64,000 bases of DNA, taken from the NCBI RefSeq assembly GCF_000972845.2, contig NC_040016.1, positions 3,306,701-3,370,700 on the forward strand, given 5' to 3'. The position numbers were made by a program, and so were the translations under genes. Below are positions 1-15,400 of this stretch, one piece after another (position 1 is the stretch's first letter; each line of letters opens with the position of its first letter). Under the pieces are notes generated by a model, which saw only the letters and a program-made list of their open reading frames with translations, ran no database searches and was not told where the DNA came from. This DNA comes from Larimichthys crocea. Taxonomy: Eukaryota; Chordata; Actinopteri; Sciaenidae.

Positions 1-586
1 GAGGAGGAGGAGGAGGAGGAGGGGGAGCTGGACCAGGTAGACCCAAAGTGGCCAAGTCACCTGCCATTAACAACATCCATGGGAAGCATGGGCGGAGCAT
101 TCCAGGGACACCAGGGCTACCTAACAACTCCCATTTACATCAGGTGGGCTTTGAAACAGTCAGGATTCATTTTCATTTAATTCTTAAAATTACACATATG
201 GCTCCAAATGACTTAGAATAACAAGGCTGAGCAACGATTACTTTGTGAGCACGGAAAAAAACTACATCACCCATGAAAAAACTACAAGGGTACTTACATC
301 TTTGTCATTTAGTTTTGTCCACATTTCCATAAAATTTACCAGAAATCTCCTGTTGTTTAAAAACTGAACTGCGTTCAGTCTACTCTGTCCCACTGACATT
401 ACAAATGTGTCTGTGTTAGCAACTCACGTGGAGCTTCACGTTGATCCTGAGGCAGTCTATGCTGATAACAAACAAAAACTCATTTTGAGGTTTTTCTACC
501 AGGATGCAGAAGAATGTGGTACTATTTTAGCACTGCTGAACAACAATGTTTTTCTTCTTCTTCCGCAGCCAAAGGCTCGTCCCTGA
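1..586 (+). CDS. atxn7: Ataxin-7, C-terminal end (partial; last two coding exons)
   Basis: This is the 3' end of the gene for ataxin-7, a subunit of the SAGA histone acetyltransferase/deubiquitinase complex in the nucleus. The visible coding exons are 1-143 and 569-586, with a GT...AG intron (144-568). The frame begins with a poly-glycine run encoded by a GAG/GGA repeat, followed by RPKVAKSPAINN and ending SHLHQ; the last exon adds only PKARP and a TGA stop. As I remember human ataxin-7, it ends with a very similar KVAKVPAVNNVH...LLHQPKARP, which supports the call and the tiny final coding exon. The poly-Gly tract stands where human has a Ser-rich stretch. The N-terminus, including the region that carries poly-Gln in human, lies outside the window. 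The neighbour psmd6 is also next to ATXN7 in mammals. Confidence 0.93.
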
Positions 587-2967
587 CAGCGGTGTCTGGC
601 TTCTGTGTATGGAACCGGCAGGCGGACGGGGAATAGTCCGGAGCAGTCCGCATGTTGCTCTGGACTGCACGAGGCCTTCTAAAAAAAAAAAAAAAAAAAA
701 ATCAAACCCACATTACTCTCAGCTTCCCACAATCCTCAGGGTGGAGATGATCTGGACTGCCCAGTGAAGTCAATGTGGTCCTTACTATTTCTCCCAAAGC
801 CATGTGTGTGTGTGTGTGTGTGTGAGAGAGAGTGTGAGCGAGTATGATTGATTGTGAGTGAAGGAGAGGGAGGGCGGTGGTACTGTATCGGGATAGCGTG
901 GAGTGCCAGGGGTCTAATGAGCGAGCCAAGACCCCCCACGCAAAGTATTGTCCCAGTATTCTGAGAGGTCTTCCTGTCTGGTTGGAACAATAGCAACAGC
1001 CATGGGTCTCTTGAGCTGCGGTTCAAAGCTCATTGGGTTCAGGTTAAGGGCTGCCGCAACAAGCCGTCATGTCGCTGAGCAACTGGGGAGACAACAAGCC
1101 AATCTCTTCTGCAGAATGAATGTGTGTGCATGCGTGTACGAGTATTTTTCTCATGTCAGATTCTGCTGGACTACTGGAATTTCCAACTTAATTACACCCC
1201 CAGCGCCTGATCTCAGAAGCCTTGGAAGGAGAGAAGGAGGAGCAGCAAACTGTTACTTGCAACACCTTAAACAACACACAATCACCTTGTCGTTTCACTT
1301 TCCGTTAGTCTGACTCTCTGGTGACACGTCGAGTAACCTTGGGTTGCACGCGGTAGCCTGAGAGGAGCCCATAGGAACGATCTGGTCTGTTCTTTTATTA
1401 TCCAGAATAATTATGCAAGTGTTACCTTTTTATGATTTCTTATGAGCTTTTTACACTGAACTACAAAGAATCTTTGTAGACATGGTGGAGACAGTTGTGC
1501 TTTCAAATGTGAAAAGGACGCCTGATGTGCCCATTCGATTGAATCTTTTGTCAGCGGAGATAGCTTGGTCTTGAGGACACCTGTTAATTTTCTGAATCTT
1601 TTCAATGTGCAAAATGATCGCCACAGTAGACCTACCCCCAACTGTGAACAGCACTAAATAACTACTTTCTCCACAGGCACTGCTTAGTTGTCCACAAAGC
1701 TAGCCAAAAGCTGCTATCAGCTTTGCCAACTACTTTTTTTTTTTTTTTGTTGTTGTTGTTGTTTTTTAAAGGTGGGCAGTCTTGCTCATGAAGCGGTGAT
1801 TGTGCATTGCCTGTGTGGATATGAAGAAAATCTGTGCAAACTGTATTGTTATTGCCACAACTTACCTACTTTTTACCCATATAGCTGTGTGAAATCCACA
1901 GCCGGCGTGGGCAGATGTGAATTGTAATGTTTATTTTTTCCTACATAGGGAATCAGGTATGGTACGTCTTAACTGGAGCAAACTTTATGCACGTCACATG
2001 TCATCTGTGGGTTTGATTGTCCCTCCTTTGTGTAACCACTACCCAAGCTCTGGGTGTTTCAAGTTTCAATGCCTCGCAGTAACACTATGTTGGTTTGTAT
2101 TGAGGAAATATTTGTCACAGTTGAATGAATAGCCGGCATTATACTCTATTCCTTTGTCAAAATGGAGTCTTAAATCAGGCAATAGTTGCCCATCTTGTTG
2201 GGATGTTTGCTTATTTTGAGTAGTCTCGAGCGGGTTTTATGGTGCGAGATTCATTGAGATTGCTTCACGGGACATATTTAAACGTTTGGCAACACTTTTT
2301 GATTTATGAAACCTCCACTGATGTCAGATAGTGTGGAAAAAAAGTAGAGGAGACAATTTTTTTTTTTTTTAAACAATCTTAATTTAGCTTTTTTTTCTTG
2401 TAGCCTATGTATCAAACAAGTATTGAAGTATCCCTATTTGAGAATACATATTTTGTTAACAAATTGTACATAGTGAAATATGTATTTTTGCACAGGCATT
2501 TTTCGTACACGCTGAATTTTTTGGTACAATTTTAAAAAAAAGGTAAAAAATAAAATAAAAAAGTCATTATTTATTTAGTAAAAAAAAAAAAAAAAAGAGA
2601 TAAAGTTAGAGTGGTTCACTGCCAAGTCGATATAATGCAATACGCCTATATGTAAAAGCTGAAGCATCTCATGAATCGTGTACTGAAAACCTTCAAGGAA
2701 CAAAGATGAAGTGTTGCCACTGTAGCATGTGTCTGTCTGACAGAGGATACCTTTATTCACTTTTCAAGGTCTCAATCACATGTGCTTTTACAAGACATTT
2801 TACGTTGCCTATGAATCAACACAACTACAAAAAAAAAAACACGTTACTATATGACCCAATTAGCCTGTGATTTTGAACTGTCCTGCAGGCTGTGCCCGTT
2901 GTCGAAGTCGAACCAGTTTCCATGGACTCTTCAGTCATACACTTTGTAGACCTTAAACACATTTCAT

Positions 2968-2998
2968 GATTGAAACACTTAACATAAGTGTTTCAATC
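2968..2998. repeat. Perfect 14-bp hairpin in the atxn7 3'UTR
   Basis: GATTGAAACACTTA at 2968-2981 is followed by ACA and then its exact reverse complement, TAAGTGTTTCAATC, at 2985-2998. In the atxn7 mRNA this would fold as a 14-bp stem with a 3-nt loop. No flanking target duplication was seen, so it is not obviously a transposon end. Confidence 0.85.
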
Positions 2999-3810
2999 TT
3001 TTCTAAAAAGGCTGAAGGGACTTAAGCAATCATTGCAAGGAAGAGGAACACTTCAAAACAGTCCAACTGCTTGCATTATCGTTGCCAAACAAGTAATTTG
3101 AATCACAGCTTTTAAAGAAATAGTTTGCAGCTTTTAAAAGAAATATCAAATTAAGAAAGTGCCTGAATTTGTTTCGCCCTGACTGTTTGAGGACAGTATT
3201 CTTTGGGTTGTTTTACCTTACTTGAATGTTCGAAGTGTTTAGGAGTTTGCTTTTAAATCTGCCTATGAACCCTAAATGTGGTAAAACCTGAGCTTGTCAG
3301 CTGCCCATTATGAAACACTTTAGTATTGTGTTTTTCTTTGGGAAGGGGTGGGGTTAATCAAAGTTTTCCAGACAAGACGTCAAGATTTTCTGTTAGCCTG
3401 TGTGTGGCTTAAGCCCCCTCTGGTTTACTGAGTTTTGTACGTTAAAAAAAAACAAAAAAAAAACCTTCAATCAAGTGTTTTGTTTACCCTCAAACTCAAC
3501 TGACATCTTGGCATCGTTTCCAGTAGACGGAAACAAAGCGAGGATGTTTTTTTTATTAGCACCATAGACTTGGAATGTGAAAGTGAGAGAGAGAGAATAC
3601 AGTTTGTGTTTGGGAGGACAAAATAAATCCACCATTCATACTATGTAAAAGCGTGTATAGATTTTTTTTCTTTTGTATACATTATCAAATCATTTTCAGC
3701 TGGACTTATGTATTGGCTGCTATGTAATTCATGAACAAAACATAGGTTAGAATTAATATTTAAAGAAAAAAAGATTGTATAGTATATTTGTTTTGTAACA
3801 AGTTTCTGTA

Positions 3811-3816
3811 AATAAA
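3811..3816 (+). terminator. atxn7 poly(A) signal
   Basis: This is a canonical AATAAA hexamer on the + strand, about 3.2 kb after the atxn7 stop and just before the psmd6 3' end. It is the last good signal before the convergent gene. Confidence 0.7.
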
Positions 3817-3917
3817 ATAATTTATACTGCTATTTATATGAAACGCTGTCTCTGCCTCTTTCCTAAAATATCAAACAAAACAGCCGAGAGCGATGCAATT
3901 CCAACAGTTAAACAAAT

Positions 3918-3923
3918 TTTATT
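3918..3923 (-). terminator. psmd6 poly(A) signal
   Basis: TTTATT on the + strand reads AATAAA on the - strand, 109 nt past the psmd6 stop codon. This implies a short psmd6 3'UTR of roughly 130 nt. Confidence 0.75.
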
Positions 3924-4031
3924 ATATACACAATATAAGAGTCACTTTGTCAGACAAACTGCAGGTTTGGGTATAACAAGAAGAATGATGCAAGTCCCCC
4001 TTGCTGTAATGAGAAAATATGGCCGCCGCGA

Positions 4032-9924
<5,893 letters not shown>

Positions 9925-10110
9925 TTTTTTTTTCACTCCCAAATATCGAAACAAACAAACAGAAGTCGAGTCTTTCTTTGTGCTGACAGAGCCGCTAGCC
10001 GCCGTCACCAGCTACAACAACGATGACTACGGAAAACACTGAACACTGCAGCTTCCGGCGGAGCGGCAGTCAGAGAGCCCGACATTTAACAACACACATA
10101 TCGTTCACTG
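9925..10110 (-). promoter_or_regulatory. psmd6: psmd6 5'UTR and promoter region
   Basis: The stretch upstream of the psmd6 ATG is more GC/CpG-rich than its surroundings. On the - strand it holds CCGGAAG (10052-10058), an ETS-type core common in housekeeping promoters. The start codon sits in an A-rich context (AAAAAATGCC). Exact transcription start sites cannot be read from the sequence. Confidence 0.55.
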
Positions 10111-10236
10111 CCCCCTGCTGGCCGGACACGATATGAACAACACCTGTCTCTAACTTATGCCTAGCCAGGCACGGTATTGGTTAAAGATGCAGTCACATCT
10201 CCCTTACCGAAAACCCTCTCTTTCACTTTCACTCAC

Positions 10237-10240
<4 letters not shown>

Positions 10241-10281
<41 letters not shown>
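10241..10281. repeat. (TC)n microsatellite
   Basis: This is an uninterrupted TC run of about 41 bp upstream of psmd6. Confidence 0.98.
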
Positions 10282-10286
<5 letters not shown>

Positions 10287-10304
10287 TGTGGACATGTCTC
10301 ATTA

Positions 10305-10732
10305 ATGCATGTTACTAACCAAACTTCCCCGGAGTTTCTGTGCTCTCTCGTCCAGCAGGTTCTCGTGGATCGTGGCTGCTGCTGTGATCCTGCATGACGT
10401 CCACTACACATACCACTGTCATTATTGCTACCATATCTGTTACTGTAATCATTTTATCATTCATTGTAATTCATTTTCATTTTATCAGTCATTGTAATTG
10501 TACAATATGTTTGTGTTGATTTCCTCTGTGGCTCTTCCTGAGGTTTCTTCCACCTTTTTTCCCTGTTAATGGTTTTTTGTGGGCAAGTTTTTCCTCACTC
10601 AAACCGAGGGTCTAAGGACAGAGGGTGTCACTCCCTGTACAGATTGTAAAGCCCTCCGAGGCAAATGTACTTTGTGACTTTGGGCTATACAAATAAAATC
10701 TGATTTGATTTGATTTGATTTAACTCACTCTC
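10305..10732 (+). mobile_element. Teleost LINE 3' end with TGATT-repeat tail
   Basis: The sequence runs from the CTCGTGGATCGTGGCTGCTG motif through GTTTTTTGTGGGCAAG and CTAAGGACAGAGGGTGTCA to GGCTATACAAATAAAATC and a TGATTTGATTTGATTT tail. This is a very common teleost non-LTR retrotransposon 3' end. A second copy on the other strand lies at 14169-14520 and shares the part from CTTCCTGAGG to the tail. No reverse transcriptase remains. Confidence 0.75.
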
Positions 10733-10738
10733 TTTTCA

Positions 10739-11600
10739 GTCTCACATCAACATCACCCGGTCCCCCTTTTTTCCACCTACGCAACATCAACCGCCTCCTT
10801 CCCTCCCTTACACCTCATCAGGGACGCCGCCAAGAATTTTGAGCCCCATGACAAAATTTGGTTTAATAATTTTATATTGGTGTGTACATATTTTTTAGGG
10901 CCCCTGTCAGTCGTGGGCCCTTGGAATTGTCCTAACTTTCCCCTCCTATACAGCGCCCCTGCACCTCATACCACTGCCACCCAGGTTCATAGCCTCGTCA
11001 CCTCCCGCCTGCACTACTGCAACTCCCTCCTCCTCCTTGGTCTCACCCACAAATCTCTCCATGAGCTCCAACTGGTCCAGAATTCAGCTGCCCGCATCAT
11101 CACCAGAGCCCCTTCCATCCACCACATCACTCCTGTCCTGCAACAGCTCCACTGGCTCCCGGTCAAATCCCGCATCAACTACAAAATCCTTCAGCTCACA
11201 TTCAAAGCCATTCATAACCTCGCACCACCATATCTCTTGGATCTTCTCCCTGTTGCTGCTCCCCCTCGCTCCCTCAGATCTTCCTCCTCCATTCACCTGA
11301 CTGTCCTCTCCGCCTGTCTCATCACCATGGGCTCCCCAATTCTGGAACTCTTTACCCCCCATCATAAGGAACATTAACTCACTCTCACAATTTAAGTCTG
11401 CACTTAAAACCCACCTGTTTAAAATAGCCTTTTCCATCTGATTCAATTGCATTGTCCTATTTTAACCTGTTTTTAATGTTGTATTCTTGTCATTTGATAT
11501 ACCTTTATGGTTCTTTTTGTTTGTTTCTGTTATTTGCTGTCTACTCTCATTTATTGTAAGGTGTCCTTGGGTGACAGGAAGGCGCCTATGAAATTAATAC
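10739..11600 (+). mobile_element. L2/CR1-like LINE fragment, C-terminal end of ORF2, interrupted
   Basis: After removing the MITE at 10819-10961, the frame reads as the end of an L2-like reverse transcriptase protein: [11 protein letters not shown], then [46 protein letters not shown] and PYLLDLLP. These motifs are standard for the thumb and C-terminal region of CR1/L2 proteins. The 3' UTR ends near 11600 with GTCCTTGGGTGACAGGAAGGCGCC. The element is 5'-truncated and broken after about codon 150, so it is inactive. Confidence 0.8.
10819..10961. mobile_element. 143-bp hAT MITE nested in the LINE fragment
   Basis: The element starts CAGGGACGCCG and ends CAGCGCCCCTG, giving imperfect terminal inverted repeats (CAGGGRCGCYG). 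It is flanked by exact 8-bp copies of CACCTCAT (10811-10818 and 10962-10969). Cutting out the element plus one CACCTCAT restores the LINE reading frame, so the insertion postdates the LINE copy. Confidence 0.9.
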
Positions 11601-12434
11601 GATACCGCAATATATGCTGTACGACTTTTTATTGAACATCTTTTGGATTACTACGTCTTAAAAACATTTACACATTTAAATATTCTGCATACTGTGAACC
11701 TTTTGCACATTCCTGCATAAAACCGTCCAGCTCTTTTAATTTTAAACATACTGTACACACATATCTATATTTATATACATCTTCCTTATATTTTTACTTT
11801 TACTATTGTTTTTGTTTTACACCAAAACACTAAGACAAATTCATTGTATATAAAAACTTGGCAATAAACCGTGTCTTATTCAGATGTTTCTGATAATGAT
11901 GATGTTGTTCAGATCTTTTCTTTCATTGTGGTTAAAGGACATAATGTTCATAACCTTTCTAACACTTTACCGCAGAATACTGCTACTTACAATACCAAAA
12001 TAGAATACACAAAATCTACATAAGCCAAGCGCCAACTGGTTTTAGTCATAAAATTTTACTGGTAACATTAGGGATAGTTGTGTTTAAATGAACTTGGCCC
12101 CATGGGATACACCTGTCTGACAAATCCTCCCATTTTGAATATCTATCTGTGATTTCAGTCTTTTCTACAAACTCATATTACACTATAACCCAGAAAACCT
12201 AATATAAGTTTGTAAGCAAAACAAGCTGGATTGGATTGATTCTTCTGCACAGTGTCCACTCCCAACGGGCAGATGAGTGACTCACACAGGGGAAGTCATT
12301 GTCAGGGTTGCATTGTGATTGCTTTATTTCTAGTCAGAAGGTCTGAAAAGTTAATGATAAGCAGCCTGAAATCCTTAACACAGTCCTTGGTGTCTGTACA
12401 TATGCACCGTAAAGTCCATGCCAGTAAAGACAAA
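11600..12434. other. AT-rich intergenic stretch before the sugar-transporter gene
   Basis: No gene or clear repeat is seen between the LINE remnant and the first transporter exon. It should contain the promoter and 5'UTR of the transporter gene. I could not find a TATA box or other decisive element. Confidence 0.5.
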
Positions 12435-15400
12435 ATGGAAACTTTGCTGCAACAGCTGGTAGGCTTTTACTAAATTCTACTGAATCATTTTAATCGAGGA
12501 CAGCATAACTGTTATGTAAATGTTCACAGGACAGTTGAAGCAGTAAGAAAATATGCCTGTCAAAATCTTTTAGAAACATTACTTTTTCTTTGTAGAAATA
12601 TTATGTAATAGTATAACAGGAGAAATGGAAGAAAAACACAACCTTTACTATTTTTAGGCAAGCAGGTTGTGTTTGTCAGAGCGCAGTGACTAAAGCTCAG
12701 TTTTAGCTGAGTCATTCCACTTTGTCAGAGTTATTTTTTAAACTCGTCATTCAAAACAAAAATAGTACGACACTCAACACATTTAGAGCAGAAGAATTTT
12801 ATAAAAGAAAAAAAATGTAGTTTTGGTTTCAGTATGTCTGAAAGTCAGAGGTCATAGTCATTTTTTTATACGATATATAATGTTTACCAAGTATGATAAA
12901 ACCTAGTATATATCTAACCATTTTTGGATTTTTTTAATCAAGCTCATGAAAGCGTTTGTTAATTTACATTGTTGGTTAGTCAATGAGTTACACACACTGG
13001 TCTTTATTTTAGAGGAGGCATTTAAGATTTTGAAAGCTCCATATCAATTGAGTGATTTTACACAATTACTGTTTGCCTCATAACAATACTACCCGTTCTT
13101 ACAGAAGATGTAGTACTTACTATATACTGGACCCTTGTTCCACCTTTTTTGTTGGAAGGTTTTCTGATCTCGTACTGAACTAGTGTTTCTCTTGTGGAAT
13201 AAGATCTGCTGATGAAAGTATATTTTCGCATCATTAAAATACAGGATTAATGTCTGCGTAAAGGCAATTCTGAGATTTATTTCAAAATACATTAAATATG
13301 TTGAAAAATAGTTGCTGAAAACATGAAAAGACTTTGAACGATATATTACTGAAATGTGGAGTTAGAGGTTAAAACAGTTTTTCGCCAGTTTTTAGTCCAG
13401 GATTTTTTGGGGCGGTCTTAAAGGGTGGCTCCATGACATGCTGAGGCCACCCTGAGCATACCACTGCACCCCTAGCAGAGAGATAGAGATGAATTCATTT
13501 CCGTCAGAGTTTTTCAAAGTTAGTCATGTAATTTTCTGAATTCATCTAACATGTTTCAGTCGCTTCATATAGCTGCTGACTGCGCCCACGAGTGGGCATG
13601 GCTNNNNNNNNNNGTATTTTAATGATGCGAAAATATACTTTCATCAGCGATCTTATTCCACAAAGAGAAACACTAGTTCAGTACGAGATCAGAAAACCTT
13701 CCAACAAAAAAGGTGGAACAAAGGTCCAGTATATAGTCAGTACTACGTCTTCTGTAAGGAACAAGTAGTTACAGGATTAACGTCTGCGTAAAGGCAATTC
13801 TGAGATTTCTTTCAAAATACATTAAATATGTTGAAAAATAGTTGCTGAAAACATGAAAAGACTTTGAACGATATATTACTGAAATGTGGAGTTAGAGGTT
13901 AAAACAGTTTTTCGCCAGTTTTCAGTCCAGGATTTTTTGGGGCGGTCTTAAAGGGTGGCTCCATGACACGCTGAGGCCACCCTGAGCATACCTCTGCACC
14001 CCTAGCAGAGAGATAGAGATGAATTAATTTCTGTCAGAGTTTTTCAAAGTTAGTCATGTAATTTTCTGAATTCATCTAACACGTTTCAGTCGCTTCATAT
14101 AGCTTATGACTGCGCCCACGAGTGGGCATGGCTTTGGCACATTTAGTGGACACGACCCCATAGCCCTGGAGAACAAATCAAATCAAATCTTATTTGTATA
14201 GCCCAAAGTCACAAAGTACATTTGCCTCGGAGGGCTTTACAATCTGTACAGGGAGTGACACCCTCTGTCCTTAGACCCTCGGTTCGAGTGAGGAAAAACT
14301 TGCCCACAAAAAACCTTTAACAGGGAAAAAAGGTGGAAGAAACCTCAGGAAGAGCCACAGAGGAGGGATCCCTCTCCCAGGACGGACAGACGTGCAATAG
14401 ACCTGAGCCAGCCCTAACTATAAGCTCTAGCAAAAAAGAAAGTCTTAAGTCTACTCTTAAAGGTGTAGGCTGTGTCTGCCTCCTGAACCCAGAATGGTAG
14501 TTTGTTCCACAGAAGAACACTGCCCCTTTTTACAGATTTTGACTCCAAATTTCATGAATTTGTCGATATTTTTAATCATTCAAATTTGGCTGGGTGGTTA
14601 ATAACTTTCCTTTATTTTCTTCTTTGGTCTGACAAACTCAAAACACGTATTTATTCTTACTTTACACAGACTTTAAGGTTTGAAGAATCCTTTTGCATAT
14701 CCCAAAAGAGTCTGCAGAAATTTTGATGACAATGACAATGATGACAAAAATATCATATAATTGTATGAGTCAAGAAAAAAAAGACTTCTATTATCCTATC
14801 TGTTTCTAATCACTCCCCTCACTCTGCTCTGTAGACGCGTGGTAACGCTCTGTTCCTCATCATTATTTTGGGAATCGGTGGAAGCTTTCATGCTGGCTAT
14901 CACATTACTGAACTGAGTTCTCCCTCACCGGTGAGATACATCACTTTTCATCCTGCTGAGAGACTCCTGTCTGTTTAAATGTGAAAAATAAAAAGGGAGC
15001 ATCATTTTCCAATTTCTCACTGAGTTACACTTCCACCGCAGTACATACAGCGCTTCATTAACAGCAGCTGGTACAACAGATATGAAGAGCCCCCACCTCC
15101 ACAGACAATCACGATGATCTGGTCCCTTATCGTTTCCATGTACGCTGTCGGGGGTCTCTTTGGTACAATAAGTGTCACATTTGTCTCAGGCATGCTGGGA
15201 AGGTGAGTAAGAGACACTTAATGCAGAATTCAGTCCTATAGCCTAAAAAAGACTTGTTATGTGACTTACAGATAATTCCAAACATTCAGATAACCTCTGT
15301 GTCTGTTAGGAAAAGGTACATAAATGAGAATACTAGTGCTAAGTTTATGGAGGCTATAGCAATGTCACCAACTGTGAGCGCAGAGACAGTTGATATACTC

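Larger units (their letters stand above)
587..3832 (+). other. atxn7: atxn7 3'UTR
   Basis: This roughly 3.2 kb AT-rich stretch after the atxn7 stop holds no convincing gene. It has a (GT)n run at about 804-824, several A or T homopolymers and a perfect hairpin at 2968-2998. A canonical AATAAA at 3811-3816 fits the distal poly(A) signal. Weaker AATAAA-like matches near 2540 could be used as alternatives. That all of it is exonic is inferred from the absence of another gene and from the terminal signal. Confidence 0.65.

Noticed and set aside
9925..10008. N-terminal extension of psmd6 in the same frame
   Set aside because: The extension would start at GTG, not ATG, and the family start [10 protein letters not shown] is at 9924. 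It is 5'UTR.
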